A stretch of DNA of 38,831 nt. It comes from Candidatus Paralachnospira avium. Lineage in GTDB: Bacteria > Bacillota > Clostridia > Lachnospirales > Lachnospiraceae. Both the position numbers and the translations under genes were made by a program. Location: contig CAJFUL010000033.1 of NCBI GenBank assembly GCA_904420245.1, forward strand, positions 1-38,831, read 5' to 3'. This document shows positions 14,299-22,979 of this stretch, piece after piece. Below the pieces are notes generated by a model that ran no database searches, was not told where the DNA came from, and saw only the letters and a program-made list of their open reading frames with translations. Numbering within the stretch: the first letter of the stretch is position 1; every line of letters starts with the position of its first letter.

Positions 14299-16419
14299 TC
14301 AGACTTCAAACGTCAGGTCGCCGTAGGAAGGCAGCGGCCAGATCTCCTTGTCTACGATCATCTCCAGCTTATCCAGGGGCTCCCGCAGAGCGGACATGGC
14401 CGTCATGACCTTATCCCGGTAAAACTCCGCCTGATCCTTGCCCTCTTCCATGGAAGCGGCTTCCGCCGTCACCTTCTTCAGCTGTCCAAGGGCCTTCTGG
14501 GACTGGGCCAGCAGAGCGGAGGATTCCAAAAGCAATTCTTTCTGAGCGCTGGTATCCGCCTCCGGGCAGGCCATCGTCACGGTATTCATGGAGTCGGCCA
14601 GCTCGGTGGTGTAGGTCACCACCGCCGGGATCATCTGCTTTCCGGCCATATCGATCATGGTCATGGCCTCGATATTGATGGTCTTGGCGTAAGTCTCATA
14701 GAGCACCTCGGCGCGGGATTCCAGCTCCACCCTGGTGAAGATATGGAACTTCTCAAAAAGCTTCACCGCCTTGTCGGTGACCAGGGTCTCCACCGAATCC
14801 ACCATGGACCTGATGTTGGGAAGGCCTCTCCTCTCCGCCTCCCTGACCCATTCTTCGGAATACCCGTTTCCGTTGAAGATGATCCTCTGGTGATCCGTCA
14901 GATACTCCTTGATCATATCGTGGACCGCCATATCAAAGTTATCGGCCTTCTCCAGGATATCCGCCGCCTCGCAAAAGCTCTCGGCCACAATGGCGTTGAG
15001 GGTGGTGTTGGGGCTGGCGATGGAGTCGGAGGAGCCCACCATACGGAATTCAAATTTATTGCCGGTGAAGGCGAAGGGCGACGTCCTGTTCCTGTCGGTG
15101 GCATCCTTCTGGAGATCCGGAAGGGTGCTGACGCCGGTGTACAGCCTCTCTCCCTTTTTATAGGAAGTTGCTTCTCCCGTCTCGATCAGCTGCTTCACCA
15201 CATCCTCCAGCTGCTCGCCCAGGAACATGGAGATGATGGCCGGCGGCGCTTCATTGGCTCCCAGCCTGTGATCGTTGCCCACGTTGGAAGCGGACTGCCG
15301 CAGCAGGTCGGCATGGATGTCGATACCCTTGATGATGCAGGCCAGCACCAGCAGGAACTGGATGTTCTGGTTGGGCGTCTCGCCGGGATCCAGCAAATTC
15401 ACCCCGTTGTCGGTGCAGATGGACCAGTTGTTGTGCTTGCCGGAGCCGTTGACTCCCGCGAAGGGCTTCTCATGGAGCAGGCAGGCCAGGCCATGACGCT
15501 GCGCCACCTTCTTCATGGTCTCCATGACAAGCTGGTTGTGGTCTACAGCGATATTGGCCGAATTGTAAATGGGAGCCAGCTCGTGCTGGGCGGGAGCCAC
15601 TTCATTGTGCTGGGTCTTGGCGGAGATGCCCAGCTTCCAGAGCTCCACATTGAGATCCTTCATAAAGGAACCGATCCTCTCCTGGATGGCCCCGAAATAG
15701 TGGTCGTCCATCTCCTGCCCCTTGGGAGCCGGAGCGCCGAAGAGGGTGCGTCCCGTATAGATCAGGTCCTTCCTCTGCAAATATAAATCCCGGTCCACCA
15801 GGAAATATTCCTGCTCAGGACCCACGGAAACATCCACCTTCGTGGCCTCTGTATTGCCGAAGAGACGGACGATCCGCAGAGCCTGCTGGCTCAGAGCCTC
15901 CACGGAACGGAGCAGAGGCGTCTTCTTATCCAGCGCCTCGCCCTTATAGGAGCAGAAAGCGGTGGGGATGCAGAGGATGGCGCCTGCCGCGTCCTCCTTG
16001 ATGAAAGCGGGAGACGTGCAGTCCCATGCCGTATATCCTCTCGCCTCAAAGGTGGCCCGGAGACCGCCGGAGGGGAAGGAGGAGGCGTCGGGCTCGCCCT
16101 TGATCAGCTCCTTGCCGGAAAATTCCATCAGCATATGGCCTTCCGCGTCGGGATTGGTCACGAAGGCGTCGTGCTTCTCCGCCGTGATCCCGGTCAGAGG
16201 CTGGAACCAATGGGTATAATGGGTGGCGCCGTGCTCTACGGCCCAGTCCTTCATGGCCTTGGCCACCACGTCGGCAGTGGTCATGGAAAGCTCGCCGCCG
16301 TGTTCAATGACATTTTTAACTTCCGCGTACACCTTCTTGGGCAGACGCTCCTTCATCTTGCCCATGGTGAACACATTTTCGTTAAAAATCTCTTCAATGT
16401 TCAATACCGCTTCGCTCAT
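14299..16419 (-). CDS. glnN: Glutamine synthetase type III
   Basis: A 706-residue type III glutamine synthetase, which makes glutamine from glutamate, ammonia and ATP. The length (about 700 instead of 450 for type I) and the motifs [22 protein letters not shown] and [10 protein letters not shown] identify the GSIII class common in Bacteroidetes and Clostridia. The frame is open another 56 codons upstream; the ATG at 16419 is chosen because GGAGG lies eight bases before it and the product then begins at the family's conserved start. The leader holds an attenuator-like pair of hairpins (16515-16555) and a possible promoter, which suggests nitrogen control by antitermination. Confidence 0.95.
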   Translation of the reverse strand: MSEAVLNIEEIFNENVFTMGKMKERLPKKVYAEVKNVIEHGGELSMTTADVVAKAMKDWAVEHGATHYTHWFQPLTGITAEKHDAFVTNPDAEGHMLMEFSGKELIKGEPDASSFPSGGLRATFEARGYTAWDCTSPAFIKEDAAGAILCIPTAFCSYKGEALDKKTPLLRSVEALSQQALRIVRLFGNTEATKVDVSVGPEQEYFLVDRDLYLQRKDLIYTGRTLFGAPAPKGQEMDDHYFGAIQERIGSFMKDLNVELWKLGISAKTQHNEVAPAQHELAPIYNSANIAVDHNQLVMETMKKVAQRHGLACLLHEKPFAGVNGSGKHNNWSICTDNGVNLLDPGETPNQNIQFLLVLACIIKGIDIHADLLRQSASNVGNDHRLGANEAPPAIISMFLGEQLEDVVKQLIETGEATSYKKGERLYTGVSTLPDLQKDATDRNRTSPFAFTGNKFEFRMVGSSDSIASPNTTLNAIVAESFCEAADILEKADNFDMAVHDMIKEYLTDHQRIIFNGNGYSEEWVREAERRGLPNIRSMVDSVETLVTDKAVKLFEKFHIFTRVELESRAEVLYETYAKTINIEAMTMIDMAGKQMIPAVVTYTTELADSMNTVTMACPEADTSAQKELLLESSALLAQSQKALGQLKKVTAEAASMEEGKDQAEFYRDKVMTAMSALREPLDKLEMIVDKEIWPLPSYGDLTFEV

Positions 16420-16514
16420 AGATTTTTCCTCCATCCTCTTTTCTTGTCCTCGGACCTGACAACCTCCCCGGAAGTCCTCAAGCCGGGAGCACTTTCCTGT
16501 ATGGCCTCTGTGCA

Positions 16515-16548
16515 GTAAAAAGAAAAGGCGCCCGCTTCGGAACGCCTT
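16515..16548 (-). terminator. Terminator between sortase and glnA, possibly a glnA leader attenuator
   Basis: On the minus strand AAGGCG and CGCCTT (16548-16543 with 16530-16525), with an inner CCG/CGG pair, are followed by TTCTTTTT. An alternative perfect hairpin, GAACG-AAGG-CGTTC (16553-16540), uses the left arm of the terminator as its loop, so the two cannot form together. It ends sortase transcripts and may also regulate glnA. Confidence 0.65.
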
Positions 16549-16596
16549 CGTTCGATTATCAAGTCTATTTCCGGAGCTGTGCTCCATCTGTCATAT

Positions 16597-16625
16597 ACGA
16601 TACCTCATTTTCTTCAGAAATGCAA
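16597..16625 (-). promoter_or_regulatory. Candidate promoter of glnA upstream of the leader hairpins
   Basis: On the minus strand TTGCAT (16625-16620), a 17-base spacer and TATCGT (16602-16597). It would give a leader of about 170 nt containing the terminator/antiterminator pair. The -10 box is weak. Confidence 0.4.
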
Positions 16626-16656
16626 GCACTTTTTTCCGTACTTTCGCGGTTTTCAC

Positions 16657-17445
16657 TTAAGAATCTAAACGGCGCGCCTGAACGATGAGCCTGTCCTGGT
16701 TGTTGTTGACGCAGGTGGACAGCGTGATGATCTGGTCGTCCGCCTCCACGGTCACGCCGGTGGTCATGATGGACTGCTCCTGCATCCGCTCCACATATCC
16801 CAGGAAATCCGCGTCGTCGGCAAACCCTATGGTATAGGCGTCGCTGTCCGGATCCACTACGCACACGGCAAAGATCTCATATGTATAGAATCCCGTCTCC
16901 GTATAGACCTGAAAGGTCTTATGGGATTCATAGAATTCATCCTCCCGGTAGTTTTTCAGTCCGGCGAACATGGAGCCGTTCTTCATATTGTGGCCGTAGA
17001 CGATGACGTTCTTTCCCTCCATCCCTTCCGTGATGCCGCAGTCTATGAAAAGCGTCCCCGAAGAATTCTCCTGCCCTTCAAAGGTATGGTTCAGGTAATA
17101 GCTGTTGTCGGAGAACTGGACGATGGGATAGTCGATCTTCGTATCCTCAATGGTGATCCAGCCCACATAATCCTCATTCTGAGCCGCCATGGCGTTGTAA
17201 AAGTCCGTCCAGGGGCCCGCCGTATCCCCGCCGGCCTCCGCGCTTCCGCTCTCCTCCGCCTCCGCCGAGGCCAGGATCTCCTCTGCCTGCTGCGCCAGGC
17301 TGTCATACTCGTCGCTTCCCCGCTTATATTCCAGATAGATGGACAAAAGCTGGTAAGCCGACACCAGAAAAACTGCCAGCGCCACCACGAAGACCACGGT
17401 CCGGATCCTGCGGGAACGCCTTCTTTTCACCCATTTCGTCGTCAT
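16657..17445 (-). CDS. srtB: Class B sortase
   Basis: A 262-residue membrane-anchored transpeptidase that attaches proteins to the cell wall. It has a basic N-terminus, a transmembrane helix at about 15-38, an acidic stalk (about 58-78) and the sortase domain from about 80. Catalytic residues are visible: H152 in VYGHNM, C245 in TLSTC and R252 in QDRLIVQARR. The domain features fit class B. The start at 17445 is preferred to an ATG nine codons upstream because AGGTGAT lies just before it. No sorted substrate protein lies in the window. Confidence 0.9.
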   Translation of the reverse strand: MTTKWVKRRRSRRIRTVVFVVALAVFLVSAYQLLSIYLEYKRGSDEYDSLAQQAEEILASAEAEESGSAEAGGDTAGPWTDFYNAMAAQNEDYVGWITIEDTKIDYPIVQFSDNSYYLNHTFEGQENSSGTLFIDCGITEGMEGKNVIVYGHNMKNGSMFAGLKNYREDEFYESHKTFQVYTETGFYTYEIFAVCVVDPDSDAYTIGFADDADFLGYVERMQEQSIMTTGVTVEADDQIITLSTCVNNNQDRLIVQARRLDS

Positions 17446-17700
17446 TTTATCACCTGTCTCACTTTTTAACATTCTATTTACTTGATATTTTTCTCCATAT
17501 CATCTATGATAGGAAGTGAATTTTTTCAGTCCTGAAACGGAAAACTTCATTATGATTATAAGAGATATATTCTCTGGTGACAAGAAAATTTTTCTTAAAG
17601 TGCCGGAAGCCGGAAGATCATGGGAGCCTGAACAATACGGCCATGAACCCCCGGGATATGTCCGGATGACTACATTTGGAAAAGGAGCTGACCGAATCAT

Positions 17701-19119
17701 ATGAGAAAGACCAAGATCATCTGCACCATGGGACCTGCCGTCGATAATGACGAAGCCATCCGGTCCCTCATCAGCGGCGGCATGGACTGCGCCCGTTTCA
17801 ATTTCTCCCACGGCTCCCACGAAGAGCAGAAGGTCCGCATGGACCGGGTAAAGCGCATCAGCGGGGAGATGCACGTTCCCGTAGCTCTGCTGCTGGATAC
17901 CAAAGGACCTGAGATCCGCCTGCGGGATTTTGAAGAAGGCTCCGCCGTGCTGGAGCCGGGACAGTGCTTTACCCTGAGCACCTCCCAGGAGCCCGGCAAC
18001 GCGGAGGGCGTAGGCCTGTCCTATCCCCATCTGGCCGCCTTTGTCACCATCGGCACCAGGATCCTCATCGACGACGGCAAGATCGCCATGTTCGTGGAGC
18101 GGATCGAGGGAAGCTCCGTGGTCTGCCGCGTCATCAACGGCGGCCGCATAAGCAACCGCAAGAGCATCAATATCCCCAACCTGGATATTCCCATGCCCTA
18201 TATCAGCGAGACAGACCGGAGCGACATCCTCTTCGGCATCTCCCAGGATGTGGATTTCATCGCCGCCTCCTTCACCAGGACTGCCGACGACATCCACAAG
18301 CTCCGGAAGCTCCTGGACGACAACGGCGGCCGAAGGATCCAGATCATCGCCAAGATCGAGAACATCCAGGGCATTGAAAACCTGGATGAGATCCTGAAGC
18401 TGGCCGACGGGATCATGGTGGCCAGAGGCGATATGGGCGTGGAGATCCCCTTCCGCCGCCTGCCCGGCATCCAGAAGGAGATCATCCGCAAGTGCTTCCA
18501 GGCCGGCAAGCACGTGGTGACCGCCACCCAGATGCTGGAATCCATGACCCACAGTCCCCGTCCCACCAGAGCGGAGGTCTCCGACGTGGCCAACGCCATC
18601 TACGACGGCACCACGGCCATCATGCTCTCCGGAGAGACGGCCGCCGGGGATTATCCCACCGACGCCGTCCGCACCATGGCGGAGATCGCGGAGGCCACAG
18701 AGGGCAATATCGATTACAAAAAACAGTTTTCGGAGCTCCACGACTCCCTGTGCCTGGAGAGGATCCCCGCGGTGGCGGTGGGCATCTCCGCCATCACCTC
18801 CGCCAACTACCTGGATGCCAAGGCCATCGTGGCCGTTACCAGGACAGGGCGCAGCGCCAGGATGATCGCCGACTACAGGCCGGCGGCCCCTGTCATCGCT
18901 CCCACGGTGGACAGGAAGGCCATCCGCCAGCTGAACCTGACCTGGGGCGTGTATCCCTTCCAGGCAGAGGAGCAGGGAAGCGCCGACGATCTGTTCCGCC
19001 ATGCCGAGGAGATCGCTCTCCAGTCCGGCATCGTGGAGGAGGGGGATACCATCGTGATCTCCGGCGGCCCCCACGAGAAGAACAGCGCCATCGATATGCT
19101 GAGGATCGTCAAGCTCTAA
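17701..19119 (+). CDS. pyk: Pyruvate kinase
   Basis: A 472-residue pyruvate kinase, the ATP-forming last step of glycolysis. Motifs in order: ICTMGPA, ARFNFSHGSHEEQ, DTKGPEIR, the catalytic IIAKIEN, ADGIMVARGDMGVEIP and TATQMLESM, then the allosteric C-terminal domain (about 350-472). It lacks the extra PEP-utiliser domain that some Firmicutes forms carry. The nearest Shine-Dalgarno (AGGAG) is about 12 bases before the ATG, longer than usual, but an in-frame stop at 17689 excludes an earlier start. It converges on sfsA with a 4-bp overlap of the two stop regions. Confidence 0.96.
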   Translation: MRKTKIICTMGPAVDNDEAIRSLISGGMDCARFNFSHGSHEEQKVRMDRVKRISGEMHVPVALLLDTKGPEIRLRDFEEGSAVLEPGQCFTLSTSQEPGNAEGVGLSYPHLAAFVTIGTRILIDDGKIAMFVERIEGSSVVCRVINGGRISNRKSINIPNLDIPMPYISETDRSDILFGISQDVDFIAASFTRTADDIHKLRKLLDDNGGRRIQIIAKIENIQGIENLDEILKLADGIMVARGDMGVEIPFRRLPGIQKEIIRKCFQAGKHVVTATQMLESMTHSPRPTRAEVSDVANAIYDGTTAIMLSGETAAGDYPTDAVRTMAEIAEATEGNIDYKKQFSELHDSLCLERIPAVAVGISAITSANYLDAKAIVAVTRTGRSARMIADYRPAAPVIAPTVDRKAIRQLNLTWGVYPFQAEEQGSADDLFRHAEEIALQSGIVEEGDTIVISGGPHEKNSAIDMLRIVKL

Positions 19120-19814
19120 GACAGGCGCACCGGCACCGGCGCGTCTATGGTCATGGAGTCTGCCGTGACGATGCAGTCATAAGCCAGGATCTGAACACCC
19201 ATCCCATGGGCCCTGCGCAGGGCTTCGGCAAATTCGGGATGGGTGTTTTCATTTGGCCCGAAGCTCATGACTCCTTTCATCTGGATCACAAACAGCAGGC
19301 ACGCCTCGTATCCTGCCTCGACGCAGCGCTCCAGCTCCTCCACGTGCCGGACTCCCCGCTCAGTGGGCGCATCCGGGAACCTGGCCGTGCCGTCCACATC
19401 CAGGGTGACGCCCTTCACTTCCACAAAGATCTTCCGTTCCCCGACCTCCACATAGAGATCAAATCTGGACTTTCCAAATGTCTTTTCCCGCTTCACCAAA
19501 GTCACGCCGGGAAACAGGCCTCCCTCCCGGATCCATCTGGCCGCCTCCTCATTGGGCGCCTGGGAATCGATGTTGACCACCGTGCTGCCGCCTTTCCCGT
19601 CCGGCTTCTCCACGGCGATGAGGGACCAGCCTGTCTTCCGGTCAGGATTCCTGCTTTTCTGGACCCATACGGAAACGCCCGGCAGCAGGAGCTCCCTCAG
19701 CCTTCCCGTGTTTTTCACATGGCATCTCTCCACCCTCCCATCCAGTTCCACGTCCGCCAAAAACCGGTTGGGCCGTCCCCGGAAGATGCCCGCCTTCATC
19801 CCTTCGTATTTCAT
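19116..19814 (-). CDS. sfsA: SfsA family protein (sugar fermentation stimulation, putative nuclease)
   Basis: A 232-residue SfsA protein. It carries NRFLADVELDGRVERCHVKNTGRLRELL (in parts), KSRFDLYVE, the block EVKGVTLD and a C-terminal ALRRAHGMGVQILAYDC. The fold belongs to the PD-(D/E)xK nuclease group, with the E-V-K motif as the probable metal site; E. coli SfsA was first linked to maltose metabolism and the physiological role is unclear. GGGAG lies before the ATG. It overlaps the end of pyruvate kinase by 4 bp in convergent orientation. Confidence 0.92.
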   Translation of the reverse strand: MKYEGMKAGIFRGRPNRFLADVELDGRVERCHVKNTGRLRELLLPGVSVWVQKSRNPDRKTGWSLIAVEKPDGKGGSTVVNIDSQAPNEEAARWIREGGLFPGVTLVKREKTFGKSRFDLYVEVGERKIFVEVKGVTLDVDGTARFPDAPTERGVRHVEELERCVEAGYEACLLFVIQMKGVMSFGPNENTHPEFAEALRRAHGMGVQILAYDCIVTADSMTIDAPVPVRLS

Positions 19815-19840
19815 GTTTCTCCCTCCCGCGTCTCCTTTCC

Positions 19841-19856
19841 CGTTTCCCGGGAAACG
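19841..19856. promoter_or_regulatory. Perfect 16-bp palindrome upstream of sfsA
   Basis: CGTTTCCCGGGAAACG is fully self-complementary with no spacer. It lies 27 bp before the sfsA ATG and right after the aldolase terminator on the minus strand. It could be an operator or part of a compound terminator. Confidence 0.35.
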
Positions 19857-19890
19857 AAAACACCCTTGCAGGACGAGCCTGCAGGGGTGT
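19855..19890 (-). terminator. Terminator of the class II aldolase gene
   Basis: ACACCC-TGCAGG type arms of 13 positions with one mismatch (19860-19872 with 19878-19890) and a 5-base loop; on the minus strand TTTTCG follows. It lies 30 bp after the aldolase stop. Confidence 0.8.
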
Positions 19891-19919
19891 GTACGCGCAA
19901 TGATAAAACCGTATGTATA

Positions 19920-20783
19920 TTACTTGTAGTATTTCGCCTTATCCGCATCGTCGAACAGATTGATCTTATGACGGATCACTTCGTTCATGGCATCGATGCA
20001 CTTAGGATAGATGGCCATGGGCTCGCGGAGCGCCTGATCCTGAAGGACCTTGCGGCATTCCTGATAGAACGCATCCTTGATGTCGCTGGAGATGTTGATC
20101 TTATTGACGCCAAGCTTCACGGACTGAGCGATCTCCTCGTCGGGATTGCCGGAGCCGCCGTGAAGTACCAGAGGGATGCTCACATTGGCCTTGATCTCCT
20201 GGAGCCTGTCCAGAGCCAGCTTCGGCTTCCTGTCCTTGGGATACAGACCATGGGCAGTTCCGATGGCGATGGCCAGACAGTCGATGTCGGTCTCTTTGAT
20301 GAAACGTACGGCATCGTCTACCTCTGTGTAGATGATCTCCTTGGAGCCTGCTTCGCCGTAGTCATCGGCAGTTCCGATGGTACCAAGCTCAGCCTCTACG
20401 GATACGTTTACCGGATGGGCAACCTCCACCACTTTCTTGGTAATGGCGATATTCTCTTCCAGGGGAAGATGAGCGCCGTCTATCATAACGGAAGTGAAGC
20501 CGTCCTGGATGGCACGAAGGACCTGCTCGAACTTGGAACCGTGATCCAGATGGATGCACACGGGAACGGTGGCCTTATGAGCCTCCTCGATGACAGCCTT
20601 CACAAAGCTGTCCTCCACGAACTCCAGCTCATCGGGATGGATGGCGATGATAACAGGAGCCTGCATCTCTTCACAGGTATGCATAACACCCTTTAAGATC
20701 ATATTGCTGCTTACGTTAAAAGCGGGAACAGCAAAATTGTGCTCATTGGCAGGCGCCAATATCGCTTTCATGTTCATTAACAT
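19920..20783 (-). CDS. fba: Class II fructose-bisphosphate aldolase family protein
   Basis: A 287-residue zinc aldolase cleaving a ketose bisphosphate. Catalytic and metal positions are visible: D80-H81 in CIHLDHG, E132 in EAELG, H178 in GTAHGLYP, and H208 in VLHGGSG. The length and motifs fit the ketose-bisphosphate group that includes fructose-1,6- and tagatose-1,6-bisphosphate aldolases, so the exact sugar is not certain. AGGAGG lies nine bases before the ATG. It is a single gene with a near-consensus promoter and its own terminator, as expected of a highly expressed glycolytic enzyme. Confidence 0.9.
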   Translation of the reverse strand: MLMNMKAILAPANEHNFAVPAFNVSSNMILKGVMHTCEEMQAPVIIAIHPDELEFVEDSFVKAVIEEAHKATVPVCIHLDHGSKFEQVLRAIQDGFTSVMIDGAHLPLEENIAITKKVVEVAHPVNVSVEAELGTIGTADDYGEAGSKEIIYTEVDDAVRFIKETDIDCLAIAIGTAHGLYPKDRKPKLALDRLQEIKANVSIPLVLHGGSGNPDEEIAQSVKLGVNKINISSDIKDAFYQECRKVLQDQALREPMAIYPKCIDAMNEVIRHKINLFDDADKAKYYK

Positions 20784-20838
20784 AGCTTACTTCCTCCTAC
20801 AAAACTATTCTGTGCTGGTTATAGAACCTCATGCCTTC

Positions 20839-20867
20839 ATAGTATCTCAAATACGTCACCATGTCAA
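20839..20867 (-). promoter_or_regulatory. Promoter of the aldolase gene
   Basis: On the minus strand TTGACA (20867-20862), a 17-base spacer and TACTAT (20844-20839). Leader of about 50 nt. Confidence 0.85.
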
Positions 20868-20905
20868 GTATCTATTGTATAAATTAGGGAATATTTTACG
20901 ATGTC

Positions 20906-20934
20906 TTTTGTCCAAATTGTATGGATTGTATAAA
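20906..20934 (+). promoter_or_regulatory. Probable promoter of feoAB
   Basis: TATAAA at 20929-20934 with TTTTGT 17 bases upstream (20906-20911), or TTGTCC at 15 bases. The -35 is weak. The palindrome directly downstream would cover the transcription start, as expected of a repressor site. Confidence 0.5.
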
Positions 20935-20936
20935 CA

Positions 20937-20955
20937 CGTGAAATAATATTTCACG
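20937..20955. promoter_or_regulatory. Palindromic operator candidate for feoAB
   Basis: CGTGAAATA-A-TATTTCACG is a perfect 19-bp inverted repeat with a one-base centre, starting two bases after the -10 box. Size and odd centre resemble metal-repressor sites, but it does not clearly match the Fur, DtxR or MntR consensus. Confidence 0.6.
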
Positions 20956-21025
20956 CAGTTGTAAGATAGACACACGCCGCCGCCCTTTTTCATACCATAT
21001 CATAACAGCTTTCAAGGAGGTCTTT

Positions 21026-21274
21026 ATGTCCTCTTTCCTCTCTCTGGACCGGATGAGGCCGGGAGACCGGGCAGTCCTCATAAAAATATCGGAATCTCTT
21101 CCATCTTCCAGGCGCCTCAAAGAGCTGGGGTTCCTCCCAGGCGCCCATCTGTCCTGTGTCCTCACCAAAAAACACGGAGAGACCTCCGCCTATGACATAA
21201 AGGGCACCACCATCGCTCTCCGCCGGGAGGATGCCTCTCATATTCTTGTAAGCCCCATACAGAAAGGAGCGTAG
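21026..21274 (+). CDS. feoA: FeoA, ferrous iron transport accessory protein
   Basis: An 82-residue SH3-like FeoA protein. It shows LSLDRMRPGDRAVL, RRLKELGFLPGA and the C-terminal IALRREDASHILV, all typical of the family. FeoA binds or supports FeoB during Fe2+ uptake. AAGGAGG lies six bases before the ATG. The feoB start follows three bases after the stop. Although feoA is intact, its partner gene is interrupted 1.07 kb downstream by the 14.7-kb element. Confidence 0.93.
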   Translation: MSSFLSLDRMRPGDRAVLIKISESLPSSRRLKELGFLPGAHLSCVLTKKHGETSAYDIKGTTIALRREDASHILVSPIQKGA

Positions 21275-21277
21275 CGC

Positions 21278-22347
21278 ATGGACCGGAAGCTCCGTAAAGA
21301 TCTGTCAGAAAAGCCGGAGCGGAAAGCTCCGTCCGCCTGCGGCCGCCGCGGAAACTATCCCGGCTGTCCTTCCATCTGCCGGGCTGCCCTGGCCGGCAAT
21401 CCCAACGTGGGAAAGAGCACCCTGTTCAACGCCCTCACCGGCCTGCATCAGCATGTGGGCAACTGGACGGGAAAGACCGTCTCCTGCGCATCCGGCTTCT
21501 GCCGGTACGGGGAAACGGTCTTTGAATTCACCGATCTGCCGGGCACTTACTCGCTGCGCAGCGACTCTCCCGAGGAGGAAGCCGCCAGAGAGGCCATCGG
21601 GAGCGGCCGCTTCCAGCTGATCGTCGCCGTCTGTGACGCCACCAGTCTGGAGAGGAGCATGGGCCTGGTCTTTCAGATCCTGGACCTGACTCCCAACGTG
21701 ATCCTCTGCGTCAATCTCTGGGACGAAGCGCGGAAAAAAGGGATCTCCATTGATTTTCCCATGCTGGAAAAGCTCCTGGGGATCCCCGTGATCCCCTTGA
21801 GCGCCGCCAGGGAAGAAGGCCTGCCGGATCTGCTGAAAAAAGCGGCCGCCTACAAGGAGACGCCGCCGCTCTTACTGTCCACCTGTGAAGCCCCGCCGGA
21901 ACATGCCATGGAGAGGGCCGGCGCCGTCGCCCGCCGCGCCACCGTCTTCCGGGATCCCGGATACCGGAACCGGGACCTCGCGGCCGACCGGATCCTGACG
22001 GGCCCTGTGACCGGCGCCCTGGTGATGCTGGGGATCTTATTCGTGCTGTTCTGGCTCTCCTTAAGCGGAGCCAACTACCCCAGCGCCCTTTTGAGCCGTA
22101 TCTTTTCCTGGCTGGAAGGAAAGCTCCTCCTGCTTTCTTCCGCCCTGGGCGCCCCGTCCTGGCTCCAGGGAGCCCTGATCTTCGGCATCTACAGGGTCAC
22201 CGCCTGGGTCATCTCCGTGATGCTCCCTCCCATGGCCATCTTCTTTCCGCTGTTCACCCTGCTGGAGGACCTGGGCTACCTGCCCCGGGCCGCCTTCAAC
22301 CTGGACCATCATTTTAAAAAATGCTCTGCCTGCGGAAAGCAGGCCCT
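21278..22347 (+). pseudogene. feoB: feoB, 5' part, interrupted by the NRPS element
   Basis: Encodes the first about 357 residues of FeoB, the Fe2+ transporter. After a Cys-rich N-terminal extension (CGRRGNYPGCPSIC) come the G1 motif GNPNVGKS (40-47), DLPGTYSL (G3) and NLWDEA (G4), then the first membrane segments and GYLPRAAFNLDHHFKKCSACGKQAL. At that point family similarity ends; the frame runs on into element DNA as about 134 unrelated residues and stops at 22753. The missing part lies at 37068-37933 and joins in frame. The G domain is whole, but the chimeric protein lacks more than half of the membrane domain and should not transport iron. Confidence 0.93.
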
Positions 22348-22979
22348 GTGCATGTGTAGAGGGCGCACTCCCGCTCTTTTTCCGCGCAGACGCATATCGT
22401 ATACGCTTCCGGATACTCGATCTCATGAAAGCAGGCTCCGGCGCCCCTCCACCGGAGGGGAAGCGCTCCTTCCATCTCCTCCGGAAGGACGGAGAACTCT
22501 CCGAAATCATCGCCTATCCCCTGTCCCGTATACTTCACATAGCTTTCCTTGGCCGCCCAGATACGGAAAAACCGTGCATGCCGTCCGTCCACATAGGCGG
22601 CCTCCCGGGGATGGAAGAAACGCTCCGCCATCCGCCCCAGACGGCGGTCCGCCTCCTCCCAGCTCTCATGACGGAACCTGGTATGCTTCTGGATGTCCAG
22701 ACCGATCTCACTCTCCAAAAAAGCGCAGCCCCACCACTCCTCGCTGTGGCTGATGGAGAAGCGAAGCTGCGGCCTTCTCAGAAAATAAGGCTTTCCCCGG
22801 CCGGTCTTTACCACCTGCCACTCCTCTCCCGGGGATTTCCCGTCCCGTCCCGCATCCAGCCTCTCCGGCGGCACGGGACTGTCTTTCTGGGCCAGATACG
22901 CCCGGGCCGCGGCCAAAAGCCGCGATCCGGGATCCATGGGCTCCTCCTGCCGGAACAAAAAGACACACGCCCGGCTCAT
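22314..22979 (-). CDS. Sfp-type 4'-phosphopantetheinyl transferase
   Basis: A 221-residue PPTase that converts carrier proteins to the holo form by adding phosphopantetheine from CoA. It shows SISHSEEWWGCAF, GLDIQKHTRF (93-102) and RIWAAKESYVKYTGQG (139-154). In the first metal motif Gln97 stands where Sfp has Glu, a variation seen in other PPTases. Likely clients are the ACP and the two NRPS T domains. The ATG at 22979 overlaps the ACP stop (ATGA), so it is the last gene of the operon. The last about 11 codons and the stop codon lie in feoB DNA beyond the attachment site, so the C-terminal tail is chimeric. The conserved fold appears complete before that. Confidence 0.9.
   Translation of the reverse strand: MSRACVFLFRQEEPMDPGSRLLAAARAYLAQKDSPVPPERLDAGRDGKSPGEEWQVVKTGRGKPYFLRRPQLRFSISHSEEWWGCAFLESEIGLDIQKHTRFRHESWEEADRRLGRMAERFFHPREAAYVDGRHARFFRIWAAKESYVKYTGQGIGDDFGEFSVLPEEMEGALPLRWRGAGACFHEIEYPEAYTICVCAEKERECALYTCTGPAFRRQSIF
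22338..22347. repeat. Left attachment repeat (attL core)
   Basis: AGCAGGCCCT, identical to 37068-37077. To its left is feoB; to its right is element DNA. The following 16 bases also resemble the right end (both have CATGTG at the same offset), so the exact crossover point could lie in either shared block; FeoB is restored in frame in both cases. Confidence 0.8.

Noticed and set aside
14248-15786. Open frame of about 512 codons opposite glutamine synthetase
   Set aside because: Lies wholly antisense to a well-conserved gene; long shadows arise from GC-rich third positions. No ribosome binding site or family resemblance.
17516-17704. 62-codon open frame upstream of pyruvate kinase
   Set aside because: No ribosome binding site and no recognisable domain; it overlaps the pyk start and is more likely leader sequence.
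17500-20696. Long open frames opposite or overlapping pyruvate kinase, sfsA and aldolase (up to about 730 codons)
   Set aside because: Compositionally biased translations (His, Gly, Arg rich) that cross several real genes; shadows of the true frames.
21278-22753. A 491-residue functional FeoB variant
   Set aside because: Family similarity ends sharply at the repeat and the remaining 134 residues are Pro/Arg/Ser-rich antisense of the PPTase.
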